14,912 bases of DNA from Neobacillus cucumis (GCF_016107705.1 NZ_JAEHGC010000031.1:1-14912), one strand, 5' to 3'. Counted from the first letter of the stretch, positions 1-8,002 are shown. A program made the numbers and translations. Notes: generated by a model from the sequence alone, not told the origin.

Positions 1-2
1 GT

Positions 3-263
3 ACAACAGGACAGTTATCAAAAGCAATCGATAGTGGTGACCAAGCAAAAGTAAAAGAAGTTGGACCAAAATTAGAAGATCAATGGTCTTCGTTTGAAGA
101 CGATGTGAAAAAGGATAATAAAGACCTTTATGAAAAAGTAGAAAAATATCTAGATCCGACGATTGCTGGTTCAGAAGCAAAAACTCTTGATAAAGAGGCA
201 TTGGGCACTTTGAATGATCAATTAACTGATGCCTTGAAAGAACTAAAGGAAAAAACCAAATAA
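3..263 (+). CDS. 3' end of an exported helical protein resembling the FTR1/EfeO extracellular domain (partial)
   Basis: This open frame enters from the left edge and ends at TAA 261-263, giving 86 visible codons with no start in view. The protein is highly charged and helical (Lys/Glu/Asp rich) with one central Trp (DQWSSFEDDVKKDNKDLY). The pattern of an A-x(n)-W-x(3)-E/D helix followed by a Y-x-K/D-[IV]-E helix and an A-L-x-x-L repeat matches the extracellular part of the FTR1 permease at the right end of this window (residues about 37-120). I therefore infer a secreted or lipid-anchored protein with the same fold, such as an EfeO-like iron-binding partner. The N-terminus is missing, so signal peptide and metal ligands cannot be checked. 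It ends 10 nt before a terminator and is the last gene of its transcript. Confidence 0.55.
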   Translation, partial: TTGQLSKAIDSGDQAKVKEVGPKLEDQWSSFEDDVKKDNKDLYEKVEKYLDPTIAGSEAKTLDKEALGTLNDQLTDALKELKEKTK

Positions 264-273
264 TTAAATATAC

Positions 274-309
274 AACACCGACTAAATTTTAGATGTCGGT
301 GTTTTATTT
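274..309 (+). terminator. Rho-independent terminator after the left-edge partial gene
   Basis: Perfect 9-bp stem AACACCGAC (274-282) / GTCGGTGTT (295-303) with a 12-nt loop, followed by a T-rich tail. It lies directly after the stop codon of the left partial gene. Confidence 0.85.
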
Positions 310-310
310 A

Positions 311-337
311 ATTCAATGGGACTTTTCCACATTGAAT
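311..337. promoter_or_regulatory. Perfect 8-bp inverted repeat upstream of the ABC-MATE pair
   Basis: ATTCAATG (311-318) and its exact reverse complement CATTGAAT (330-337) are separated by 11 nt. No T tract follows, so this is not a terminator. The two arms sit about two helical turns apart, centre to centre, as expected for a dimeric repressor site. It lies 41 nt before the ATG of the ABC gene. A role as operator of the efflux pair is inference. I see no convincing -35/-10 pair here and no good ribosome binding site before the ABC start. Confidence 0.35.
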
Positions 338-378
338 CACTCCGCAATCAGATCAAGAAACAGTCGAAAACTTAAAAA

Positions 379-2145
379 ATGAATAGTTTAAAATTATATA
401 GCAAATTCGTTAAACCTTATTCGAAGTTAGTTGTAATTACATTAATTATTGGAGTAATAAAATTTGGAATTCCATTGACTTTACCATTAATTATGAAATA
501 TTCAGTGGATTCTATCTTATTAGCAAAACTTTCATTAAGTCAAAAGATCCTACACCTAACTTATGTCATTTCAATTGCTGCTGTTTTATTTATCATTATT
601 CGATTTCCAATTGAGTATTATCGTCAATATTTTGCTCAAGAAATTACCAGCAGAATTTTATATGATATTCGAAATAAAATTTATGGACACTTACAAAAAC
701 TATCTCTTCGCTTCTATCAAAACCATAAAACAGGAGAAATCATTTCCCGTGTCATGAACGATGTTGAACAAACAAAGAATATTGTTGAAACGGGTATGAT
801 GAATATTTGGTTAGATATATTTACTTTAACTATTGCATTGGGCTTTATGTTTTCTTTGAATGTAAAATTAACTTTGGTGGCAATAGTGATTCTCCCTTTA
901 TACGCCATCGCTGTAAAAATTTGTATAAACGACTCAAATTATTGACTAAGCAGCGATCCCAATCTTTAGCTGATGTGCAGTCTTACCTTCACGAACGGGT
1001 AGCTGGTATTCCTGTTGTAAAGAGTTTCACATTAGAGGAATATGATCAAAATCAATTTGACATTAGAAATCGAAATTTCCTTTCCAAAGCGTTGAAAGTT
1101 ACTCAGTGGAATGCTTTGACCAACTCAATTATTAATACGTTAACAGATATAGCCCCACTACTTGTCATTGCCTATGGGGGTTATAAAGTAGCGACTGGAG
1201 ATATTACCATTAGAACTTTTGTAGCTTTCTTTGGCTACTTAGATAGAATTTATAGTCCTTTACGCAGATTGGTAAATTCCTCAACGCTGCTGACACAAGC
1301 AACGGCATCGCTTGATCGGGTGTTAGAGTTATGGAATCACCCTTATGATGTTTTAGACCAACCTAACTCAAAACAACTGACGGAAGTCAATGGGGACATT
1401 AACTTTAAGAATGTGTGGTTTAAATATGATACAGAATCGGATTATATATTAAAGAATATTAATCTATCTTCCTGCTGGTCGAACAGTTGCCATAGTTGGG
1501 ATGAGTGGTGGGGGTAAATCCTCTTTAATTAGTCTTATTCCGCGATTTTATAATATCGAAAAAGGTGATATTACGATTGATGGAGTAAATATAAGTGAAA
1601 TCACTCAACAAAGTTTAAGAAGCCATTTCGGCATGGTATTGCAGGACAATATATTATTTAGCGGCACCATTCGAGAAAATATTTTGTTAGGGAATCCTTC
1701 TGCATCTGAAGAGGAAATGATTTCTTCTGCCATAGCAGCCAATGCGCACGATTTTATTCTTAATCTTCCATATGGGTATGATACAGAAATTGGTGAAAAA
1801 GGGGTTAAGCTTTCAGGTGGTCAAAAACAAAGAATTGCGATTGCTAGGGTTTTTCTCAAAGATCCCCAAATATTGATTCTTGATGAAGCGACTTCAGCAT
1901 TGGATTTAGAATCAGAATCTTTGATACAAGAATCTCTTGATAAATTAGCCCTAAACAGAACAACAATCATTATTGCTCATCGCTTATCAACCATGCCAAA
2001 TGTTGACCAAATCATTTTTATGAAAGATGGAGAAATAGTGGAGCACGGAACACACGAAGAGTTAATGAATAAGAATGGGTTGTATGAACACTTATTTAAC
2101 ATCCCAAATTTAAATCAAAATAAGGAAGAATTCGTAATAGAATAA
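379..2145 (+). pseudogene. ABC multidrug-type half-transporter (TMD-NBD), interrupted by two frameshifts
   Basis: The restored product (about 588 aa) is a full-length bacterial half-transporter. An N-terminal six-helix membrane domain (MNSLKLYSKFVKPY start) is followed by an ATP-binding domain. Walker A (GMSGGGKSS) starts at 1498, the Q-loop is VLQDN, the signature LSGGQKQR starts at 1810, Walker B is [12 protein letters not shown] and the H-loop is AHRLS. It resembles B. subtilis YgaD/BmrA-type exporters. Frame 1 breaks at about 915-925, in an AAAAATTT run, and continues in frame 3 as NLYKRLKLLTKQRSQSLADV. Frame 3 then breaks at about 1467-1473, where a base is missing between INLS and [10 protein letters not shown], and returns to frame 1. 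Both breaks look like single-base changes. The gene is therefore non-functional or mis-sequenced. No strong ribosome binding site precedes ATG 379. MATE follows after 34 nt, suggesting one efflux operon. Confidence 0.85.
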
Positions 2146-2179
2146 AAGGATTGGAACAAAGAAGAGAGAAGGGTATATT

Positions 2180-3508
2180 TTGAAAGTTCCATCTAAAGCA
2201 AAAAGAGTTTTCAACATTGCCTTACCAGCAATTGGTGAATCATATCTTCAAAGTTTACTGGGAGTCGTTGACTCATTTTTTATTGCAAAGTTAGGTTTAT
2301 TAGCGATTAATGCAGTAGGGGTCACCAATATTTATAGCATGACATATATCGGTGTTTTTACTGCTATTTCTGCAACTCTTTCCGTTTTTTTATCAAGGGC
2401 ATTTGGTGCCAAGGATGAAAAGAGAAGTAAAGCTGTTATTTTTCATGCATTGTTTATATCGGTATTGATTGGGGTGTTATTTTCAGTTTTTTCGGTAGCA
2501 TTCTCTAATTCATTACTTGAAATGGTTGGTGCAAACACAAAACTAAAAGATACGGCTGATTTTTACTTTAAAGTGATATTGGGGTTAACACCATTTATAG
2601 CGTTATATACCACTCAATCAGCTTCATTCCGTGCAGTAGGGGATACTAAAACCCCCTTCCGAGTTGGAATTGAAATGAACATAAACCATGTTATTCTTGA
2701 TTATGTTTTAATTTTTGGAATAGGAACTTTTCATGGACTAGGATTGACTGGTGCGGCAATTGCAATGATTTTGGCAAGAATTTATGGGTTTCTTCGTCTA
2801 GTGATAATTTCTCAAAAAATTCCTGCGATTGCTTTAAAGGTAAGTGATTTTAAAGTGGTTTGGAACTTAACTGTCAGTATGATCAAGTTTGCAGTTCCTG
2901 CAACAGTAGAGAGATTAAGTATGAGACTAGGACAAGTGATTTACTTTGGATTAATTGTTCGAATGGGTACAGAAGTCTATGCAACCCATAATATAGCTGG
3001 TACTTTAACGACATTCGCATCTACTATTGGTGGCGGGTTTGCAGTAGCAGCAAGCACACTGATTGGACAAGCCATAGGAGAAAACAATGTAAACGATGTT
3101 AAGGAATATAGAAAATGGAGTTATCTTCAATCGGCTATTTCAATGACAGTAATCACAGGATTATTAGCACTTGCTAGTCCATGGCTAGGGAAATTATTTA
3201 CCCATAACGAAACGGTCCTTCATTTATTAATGATTATTTTATTGATTGATACTATATCGCAACCATTCTTAGCCTCTGTCTTGGTCGATACTTTCGTTGT
3301 CCAAGCGGGAGGAAACAGTACGTTCCCTATGCTTGTTACAATGATTGGTATATGGGGTGTAAGAACATTAGGCGTATATCTATTTGCTTGGAAACTAGGT
3401 TTTGGTTTGCCAGCCGTTTGGCTTTCCATTGCAGCTGATAATGCTCTTCGATCAGGACTTTTTGTCTGGTACCGTAAAAAGAAAAATGTAATCAAAGCTT
3501 TGGCGTAA
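2180..3508 (+). CDS. MATE family efflux transporter
   Basis: Encodes 442 aa, the usual length for the multidrug and toxic compound extrusion family (12 membrane helices, Na+ or H+ antiport of cationic drugs in the cytoplasmic membrane). The N-terminus (ALPAIGESYLQSLLGVVDSF) and the loop FLSRAFGAKDEKRSK match the first helices and first cytoplasmic loop of MATE/DinF proteins. A similar half-repeat follows in the second half (AASTLIGQAIGENNVND). The start is TTG 2180, supported by GAGAGAAGGG at 2164-2173, six bases upstream. The frame is intact, unlike the upstream ABC gene 34 nt away with which it is probably cotranscribed. Substrate cannot be told from sequence. No terminator is seen directly after it. 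Confidence 0.9.
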   Translation: MKVPSKAKRVFNIALPAIGESYLQSLLGVVDSFFIAKLGLLAINAVGVTNIYSMTYIGVFTAISATLSVFLSRAFGAKDEKRSKAVIFHALFISVLIGVLFSVFSVAFSNSLLEMVGANTKLKDTADFYFKVILGLTPFIALYTTQSASFRAVGDTKTPFRVGIEMNINHVILDYVLIFGIGTFHGLGLTGAAIAMILARIYGFLRLVIISQKIPAIALKVSDFKVVWNLTVSMIKFAVPATVERLSMRLGQVIYFGLIVRMGTEVYATHNIAGTLTTFASTIGGGFAVAASTLIGQAIGENNVNDVKEYRKWSYLQSAISMTVITGLLALASPWLGKLFTHNETVLHLLMIILLIDTISQPFLASVLVDTFVVQAGGNSTFPMLVTMIGIWGVRTLGVYLFAWKLGFGLPAVWLSIAADNALRSGLFVWYRKKKNVIKALA

Positions 3509-3728
3509 AATTTTTGTGATTTTATCCAGAGGTGCATTTGATGTTTTTTTTAGAATAATGTCAAATTAAGAAGGGAAAGTAACTGAAAAAAGGATGAAAA
3601 TTTTTTGATAAATGTCTTAATAATACTGATATAGTGAATAAAGAAAAAGAGAAAAATGTTAAAAAGAGATAATTCAGAATTTCTATTTGTTGTGAAATGA
3701 ATAGGACGAGTTTAGTAAAAAAATAATA
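3509..3728. other. AT-rich stretch without a recognisable gene
   Basis: Between MATE and the terminator at 3729 I find no ORF with a ribosome binding site, no hairpin with a T tract, and no clear promoter. It is very A-rich on the + strand. It may be eroded sequence left by loss of the 5' part of the neighbouring minus-strand gene or of an earlier insert. Confidence 0.4.
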
Positions 3729-3760
3729 AACAGCCACTGAGTTAGTTCAGTGGTTGTTTT
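3729..3760. terminator. Bidirectional rho-independent terminator
   Basis: A 12-bp stem, AACAGCCACTGA (3729-3740) / TCAGTGGTTGTT (3747-3758), contains one G-U pair and a 6-nt loop. T residues follow on the right and an A-rich run precedes it on the left, so it can end transcripts from either side. It sits immediately downstream of the minus-strand remnant at 3762-3911 and could also end readthrough from MATE. Confidence 0.8.
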
Positions 3761-3761
3761 C

Positions 3762-3911
3762 TTATTTTGCCTTTGGTATTGGTGTAGGAGTTGAAGGGGT
3801 TCCTGTCCCTTTATATTTCTCATCAAACATATTTCGGATTTCTTTTAATGGTGTCCCTTTTTCATACTCTGATTTAGCCTCACGGGCTATGTGTGAAAAT
3901 TTTCCATATTT
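3762..3911 (-). pseudogene. 3' remnant of an unidentified minus-strand gene
   Basis: On the minus strand an open frame of 49 codons ends at TAA (3762-3764 on +) and is closed upstream by a stop at 3912-3914, with no usable start codon at its head. Near its start it reads HIAREAKSEYEKG, then TPLKEIRNMFDEKYKG, and ends in a Thr/Pro-rich tail (TGTPSTPTPIPKAK). The composition is protein-like, and a terminator follows within two bases of the stop, so it looks like the true C-terminus of a gene whose 5' part was deleted. The break lies next to the cad promoter region, which suggests the cad operon was joined here by recombination. I do not recognise the family. Confidence 0.45.
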
Positions 3912-3930
3912 TCAAATAACATTCAAATAA
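3911..3930. repeat. Tandem TTCAAATAA half-sites upstream of the cad promoter
   Basis: TTCAAATAA occurs at 3911-3919 and again at 3922-3930, 11 bp apart, close to one helical turn. Each is close to the reverse complement of the right half of the cad operator (ATATTTGAA). They may be accessory CadC half-sites or just an AT-rich upstream element. Confidence 0.35.
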
Positions 3931-3934
3931 TCGT

Positions 3935-3987
3935 TTGACCAACTGGAATTAATTGCATATACTAATAGTCAAACAGATATTTGAATA
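3935..3987 (+). promoter_or_regulatory. cad promoter and CadC operator
   Basis: A sigma-A promoter is visible: TTGACC (3935-3940), a 17-bp spacer, TATACT (3958-3963). Just downstream lies an imperfect inverted repeat TCAAACAGATATTTGA (3969-3984), matching the known CadC operator of plasmid pI258 (TCAAAT...ATTTGA type) from memory. A repressor bound there would cover the transcription start. It controls cadC and, by overlap, cadA, so CadC is autoregulated. Confidence 0.85.
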
Positions 3988-3998
3988 TAGGTGGTGAA

Positions 3999-4367
3999 AT
4001 GATGAAACACGAAGATATATGTGAGGTAACCTGTGTCGATGAAGAAAAGGTGAAACGAGTTAAGGAATCAGTTTCCAATCAAAATACATCGGCAGTATCA
4101 CAAATATTTAAAGCATTATCCGATGACACCAGGATTAAAATCGCCTATGCCTTAAGTGTAGAAGACGAATTATGTGTATGCGATGTTGCCAACATCGTTG
4201 GAAGCACTACTGCTACTGCATCCCATCATTTACGACTTCTTCGTAATCTAGGGTTAGCGAAATTTCGAAAAGAAGGCAAATTAGTTTTTTATTCATTTGA
4301 TGATGATCATGTAAAACAATTGATTCAAATCGCTTTTGAGCATCAAAAGGAGGTGAAAAACACATGA
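3999..4367 (+). CDS. cadC: CadC, ArsR/SmtB-family Cd/Pb/Zn-responsive repressor
   Basis: Encodes 122 aa, the CadC length. The start is ATG 3999, chosen because AGGTGGTG lies at 3989-3996; an upstream TTG in frame overlaps the operator and is unlikely. The cysteines of the alpha3N metal site are present: C8 and C12 (ICEVTC) near the N-terminus and C59 and C61 (ELCVCD) at the helix-turn-helix. The alpha-5 zinc site pattern D-x-H...H-x-x-E is also kept (DDDHVKQLI, EHQKE). The winged HTH spans about residues 58-100 (TATASHHLRLLRNLG, RKEGKLVFYS). Family knowledge: CadC dissociates from its operator on binding Cd, Pb, Bi or Zn. Its TGA stop overlaps the cadA ATG (ATGA), so translation is coupled. 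It appears fully functional. Confidence 0.95.
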   Translation: MMKHEDICEVTCVDEEKVKRVKESVSNQNTSAVSQIFKALSDDTRIKIAYALSVEDELCVCDVANIVGSTTATASHHLRLLRNLGLAKFRKEGKLVFYSFDDDHVKQLIQIAFEHQKEVKNT

Positions 4368-6499
4368 GTGACGCTTTAGAAAAAACACAAGAAAAAGCTG
4401 TTTACCGAGTGCAGGGATTCACCTGAGCAGGCTGTGCGACAAAGTTCGAAAAGAACGTACAACACCTGGATGGTGTTGTGAATGCGAATGTTAATTTTGG
4501 AGCATCAAAACTTACGGTTTATGGTGAAACAACAATAGAGGAATTAGAAAAAGCAGGTGCTTTTGAAAATATAAAGGTCATTCCTGAAAAACAAAGATTT
4601 GAAGAGAAAAAAGAACCTTTCTTGAAAAGACATTCAATGGTTATTGCCTCATTTGTTTTTCTGCTCATTGGATGGTTTTCAGGTCAAATCAATGGTGAAG
4701 AGAGTATCTCATCGATACTGGCGTATGCCGTTGCAATTTTAGTAGGTGGTTATCGTCTTTTTATAACGGGATTCAAAAACTTATTCCGTTTAGAATTTGA
4801 TATGAGAACGCTAATGACTATCGCCGTTATCGGTGCTTCAATCATTGGTGAATGGGGCGAAGGGGCAACAGTTGTCATTTTGTTTGCCATCAGTGAGGTT
4901 TTAGAGTCTTACTCGATGGATAAAGCAAGAGAATCGATTCGTTCGTTAATGGATATTGCTCCAAAAGAAGCCTTAATCAGAAGAGGTAATCAAGAGTTTA
5001 CCGTAGAAGTGGAAGATATTCGAATTGGCGATATTATGATTGTCAAGCCGGGACAGAAAATAGCCATGGATGGAATCGTAGTTAAAGGGGAATCTTCTGT
5101 AAACCAAGCTGCGATTACAGGGGAGTCCGTCTTTGTTTCTAAAACGATGGATGATGAAATATTTGCTGGAACGTTAAATGTGGATGGACTAATAGAAGTG
5201 AAGGTCACAAAGCATGTGGATGATACCACCATTGCAAAAATCATACACTTGGTTGAGGAAGCACAAGCAGAAAGGGCTCCATCCCAAGCATTTGTAGATC
5301 GTTTTGCCAAGTATTATACACCAGTCATTATGTTGATTTCATTGTTGGTTGCTGTATTACCACCATTGTTCTTTGATGCAGATTGGAGTAAGTGGATTTA
5401 TCAGGGATTGGCAGTGTTAGTCGTTGGATGTCCATGTGCTCTTGTTATTTCCACTCCAGTATCGATTGTTACTGCCATCGGAAATGCTGCTCGAAATGGT
5501 GTCCTTATTAAAGGTGGAATCCATTTAGAAGAAATGGGAGCAATAAAAGCCATTGCCTTTGATAAGACTGGAACTCTAACATTCGGAACTCCTGTTGTAA
5601 CGGACTACATTCCATTGCCGAATATAGATCCTAAGGAATTGCTTAGCATTATTGCAGCCCTGGAAAATGGTTCGCAACATCCACTTGCTTCAGCCATCAT
5701 GAAAAAAGCGGAAGAAGAAAAACTCCCTTATCAGAATCTTTCTGTTGAGGAATTCATCTCCATTACAGGTAAAGGGATCAAAGGCAGAATCAAGGAAAAA
5801 ATGTATTATATGGGTAGCCCAAATTTATTCGAGGAAATCTTGACAAATGGAATTCCATCTCACTTCAAAGAAATGATTTCTGGGATGCAAAATCAGGGCA
5901 AAACAGTTATGGTTGCAGGCACTTCAACTGAAATATTGGGACTATTTGCAGTGGCTGATGAAGTAAGAGGAAATAGCAAGTCCGTAATTCAGAAACTTCA
6001 CTCAATAGGGATTCAAAAAACCATTATGTTAACAGGTGATAATAAGGGTACTGCTAATGCCATTGGTCAGCAAGTGGGAGTATCTGATATAAAGGCAGAT
6101 CTGTTACCTCAAGATAAATTAACCTATATTAAAGATCTGCGAAATCAATACGACCGAGTGGCAATGGTCGGGGATGGGGTTAATGATGCACCCGCTTTGG
6201 CTGCATCCACTGTTGGTGTGGCTATGGGTGGAGCTGGAACGGATACAGCTTTAGAGACGGCTGATATTGCTTTGATGGCTGATGATTTAAGTAAATTACC
6301 ATTTACGTTAAAACTAAGCAGGAAAGCCTTATTTATTATCAAACAAAATATTACATTCTCATTAGGGATTAAAATTTTGGCCCTATTGTTAGTGATCCCT
6401 GGTTGGTTAACTCTTTGGATCGCGATTTTTGCAGATATGGGTGCAACGCTTATTGTTACATTAAATGGCTTAAGGCTTCTCCGAGTAAAAGACAAATAA
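4364..6499 (+). CDS. cadA: CadA, Cd/Zn/Pb-exporting P1B-type ATPase, with an in-frame TGA at codon 21
   Basis: The frame from ATG 4364 (AGGAGG at 4348-4353) spans 711 codons, the normal CadA length, but codon 21 is TGA (4424-4426). It falls at the first Cys of the N-terminal heavy-metal motif: GFT-stop-AGC, where CadA has G-x-T-C-x-x-C. Everything after it is intact: actuator TGES (252-255), ion-channel CPC (356-358), phosphorylation D400 (DKTGT), HP motif (H439-P440), hinge GDGVND (603-608) and D691 in the last helix (FADMG), typical of Zn/Cd pumps. The longest TGA-free product starts at GTG 4478 (673 aa) and lacks most of the N-terminal metal-binding domain. That domain is often dispensable for transport in this family, so a restart product could still work. 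Alternatives are a null allele, a sequencing error, or (unlikely) selenocysteine. Overlaps cadC; a terminator follows. Confidence 0.88.
4459..4479 (+). other. Perfect 8-bp hairpin inside cadA, downstream of the TGA
   Basis: ACAACACC (4459-4466) and GGTGTTGT (4472-4479) form a perfect stem with loop TGGAT, 32 nt after the premature TGA. The in-frame GTG 4478 sits at its right foot, and GGATGG at 4468-4473 could act as a weak ribosome binding site. It may influence reinitiation, or may be chance from the codons for QHLDGVV. Confidence 0.3.
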
Positions 6500-6503
6500 C
6501 AGC

Positions 6504-6535
6504 AGGCTTCCCTTATGCTTATGGGAAGCTTTTTT
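6504..6535 (+). terminator. Terminator after cadA
   Basis: Stem AGGCTTCCC (6504-6512) / GGGAAGCTT (6523-6531) with one G-U pair and a 10-nt loop, followed by TTTTT to 6535. It begins 5 nt after the cadA stop. The methyltransferase downstream is therefore expressed by readthrough or from an unseen promoter. Confidence 0.85.
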
Positions 6536-6551
6536 GTGGGAGTGGATAAAA

Positions 6552-7178
6552 GTGAATAATGGTTGGAATCGAATCATTTATAAATGTTGGTCGCCGATTT
6601 ATGATCACTTTTTTAATACAGGGTTGTTTCTAAAGGCTAGAAAAGAAATATTTAAGGATATTTCTCTTGAAAAGGGAAGTAAAGTTCTTATTGTAGGGGT
6701 AGGAACAGGTGCCGATATTCCATTCTTTTTGGATAGAGGATATGATATAACTGCCATTGATTATTCTGCTGATATGTTAAAAGTGGCAAAAGAAAAGTTT
6801 CCTGACTCTTCCGTTACTTTCAATGAAATGGACGCACAGAAGATGGATTTTCCTGATGACTCCTTCGATTTTATTGTTGCCAGTTTAATTCTCAGTGTAG
6901 TACCCAATCCAGAAGAATCATTGAACGAAATTATAAGGGTATTAAAGAACAACGGTACGTTCCTAATATTTGATAAATTTGCCTCTAAAAACAAAAAAAT
7001 AACTCTGAAACAAATTCTCTTACGTCCAGTGGTTAAATTACTTGGTACGGATATAGGATTAGACTTCTATGACGTTCACAAAATTATTGAAAATCAATAC
7101 AAATTAATACAGGATAAAAATGTTATGATGAATGGAATGTATAGAAAAATCATTGGGGTTAAGGTTCTCAAAAGGTGA
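6552..7178 (+). CDS. Class I SAM-dependent methyltransferase
   Basis: Encodes 208 aa from GTG 6552, preferred because GGGAGTGG lies at 6538-6545; an in-frame TTG at 6534 falls in the cadA terminator tail and is unlikely. The Rossmann SAM motif I is VLIVGVGTGAD (46-55), motif II acidic residue D70 (ITAIDYS), and FDFIVASLILSVVPNP (106-120) fits motif IV. The family is UbiE/phospholipid N-methyltransferase-like; the N-terminus (WNRIIYKCWSPIYDHFF) is typical of the methyltransferases found next to cadmium ATPase genes in Bacillus relatives. The substrate is unknown; membrane lipid is possible but unproven. It has no predicted membrane helix. The frame is intact, flanked by the cadA terminator and by a decayed copD-like fragment starting 7 nt downstream. 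Confidence 0.85.
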   Translation: MNNGWNRIIYKCWSPIYDHFFNTGLFLKARKEIFKDISLEKGSKVLIVGVGTGADIPFFLDRGYDITAIDYSADMLKVAKEKFPDSSVTFNEMDAQKMDFPDDSFDFIVASLILSVVPNPEESLNEIIRVLKNNGTFLIFDKFASKNKKITLKQILLRPVVKLLGTDIGLDFYDVHKIIENQYKLIQDKNVMMNGMYRKIIGVKVLKR

Positions 7179-7185
7179 AGTAAAT

Positions 7186-7753
7186 TTGTCAAAACTTTTA
7201 CGGTGGTTTACTCCATTGGCTGCTTTATCTTTAATTATCATCATACTAAGTGGAATATATTTAATGATTTTTGTTGTTGAACCAAAGGACTATGTAAAGG
7301 CATGGGTTTTACCCTATGGACAAATGCTCCTTTTAAAGCATATTAGCATTCATATTTGCCCTTATTAATGGCATTCTTTCGAGAAAATCTATAAAATTAC
7401 CTTCCTTTAATCCATGACCTTGGATTAGGGGGGAGAGTATTATCATCTTCATTGTTTTTTATTTTACTGCTGTGATGGGAACGTTGTCACCATCCCATGA
7501 AGTTGAATTTACCGTCACGTCGGAAGGTGCATCCAAGTGGGTGGAATGGCTTTTAGGGAAAAATATCCTTTCAACCCTACAAATGCAATTTTCACCATCC
7601 TTTCAATCGGTATTATTAATCGTTCTTTCGATACTATTTTTGTTACTGATTTTGTTCAGTTTCAAACAGAGAAAACCTATTATAGCAATAACATTTGGAG
7701 TGATTTTTATCATTGCTATCTATATGGGCCTGATGCTATCACTGTCCATTTAA
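7186..7753 (+). pseudogene. CopD-like copper-resistance membrane protein, C-terminal part only, frameshifted with a nonsense codon
   Basis: Homology begins near TTG 7186 (AGGTGAAG just upstream) with LSKLLRWFTPLAALSLIIII, SGIYLMIFVVEP and LPYGQMLLLKH, the start of the C-terminal half of CopD/YcnJ-type proteins. Frame 1 breaks at about 7340 and continues in frame 2 as ILAFIFALINGILSRKSIKL, meets TGA in FNP-stop-PWIRGES (7417-7419, probably from TGG or another single change), and goes on through YFTAVMGTLSPSHEVEFTV and two more membrane helices to TAA 7751-7753. The restored fragment is about 190 aa with roughly four to five helices. Complete CopD proteins carry additional N-terminal helices that are absent here. 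It is probably not functional. Known role of the family: copper uptake or resistance in the membrane. Confidence 0.7.
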
Positions 7754-7804
7754 ATTTTAGAACTTTGATGGACGAAAGAAATAAACAATTTAGGATGTGG
7801 CAAG

Positions 7805-8002
7805 GTGAAACGAGCTATTTATGTGATCATCACTATGATAATTGTATCAGTATTGGCGACATGGGTACTAGGAAAGAATCATTCGGAAGTTCCATTTCAA
7901 ACGCGTATGCTGATTACGGCTGGAGGGGTACTCCTATCAGGCATACTGACCTTTTTCATGTCGAGGAAAGATGTTGGACATGTGGAAACAAAGTTGAAGT
8001 AA
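7805..8002 (+). CDS. Small two-helix membrane protein of unknown function
   Basis: Encodes 65 aa from GTG 7805 to TAA 8000-8002. Two hydrophobic segments are visible: residues about 4-22 (AIYVIITMIIVSVLATWVL) and about 33-51 (RMLITAGGVLLSGILTFFM), joined by a short loop (GKNHSEVPFQT), with a charged tail ending VETKLK. The ribosome binding site is weak (GGATG-GCAAGG region). A strong terminator overlaps the stop codon, which supports it as the last gene of the cad transcript. I do not recognise the family, and the longer overlapping frame 7537-8124 has no protein-like character. A remnant of a larger gene cannot be excluded. Confidence 0.55.
   Translation: MKRAIYVIITMIIVSVLATWVLGKNHSEVPFQTRMLITAGGVLLSGILTFFMSRKDVGHVETKLK

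Noticed and set aside
717..908. Minus-strand ORF of 63 codons inside the ABC gene
   Set aside because: It is a shadow of the strongly supported ABC frame, with no ribosome binding site or recognisable domain.
2180..3508. Long antisense transcript or gene opposite MATE (ORF 3220-3537 on minus)
   Set aside because: No start signals and low complexity; shadow of the MATE frame.
4441..4453. Short hairpin GTTC-GAAAA-GAAC as a SECIS candidate after the cadA TGA
   Set aside because: Only four base pairs, too weak to support selenocysteine insertion.
4990..5310. Minus-strand ORF of 106 codons inside cadA
   Set aside because: Antisense shadow of the actuator domain; its Ser/Thr-rich composition reflects the complement of cadA codons.
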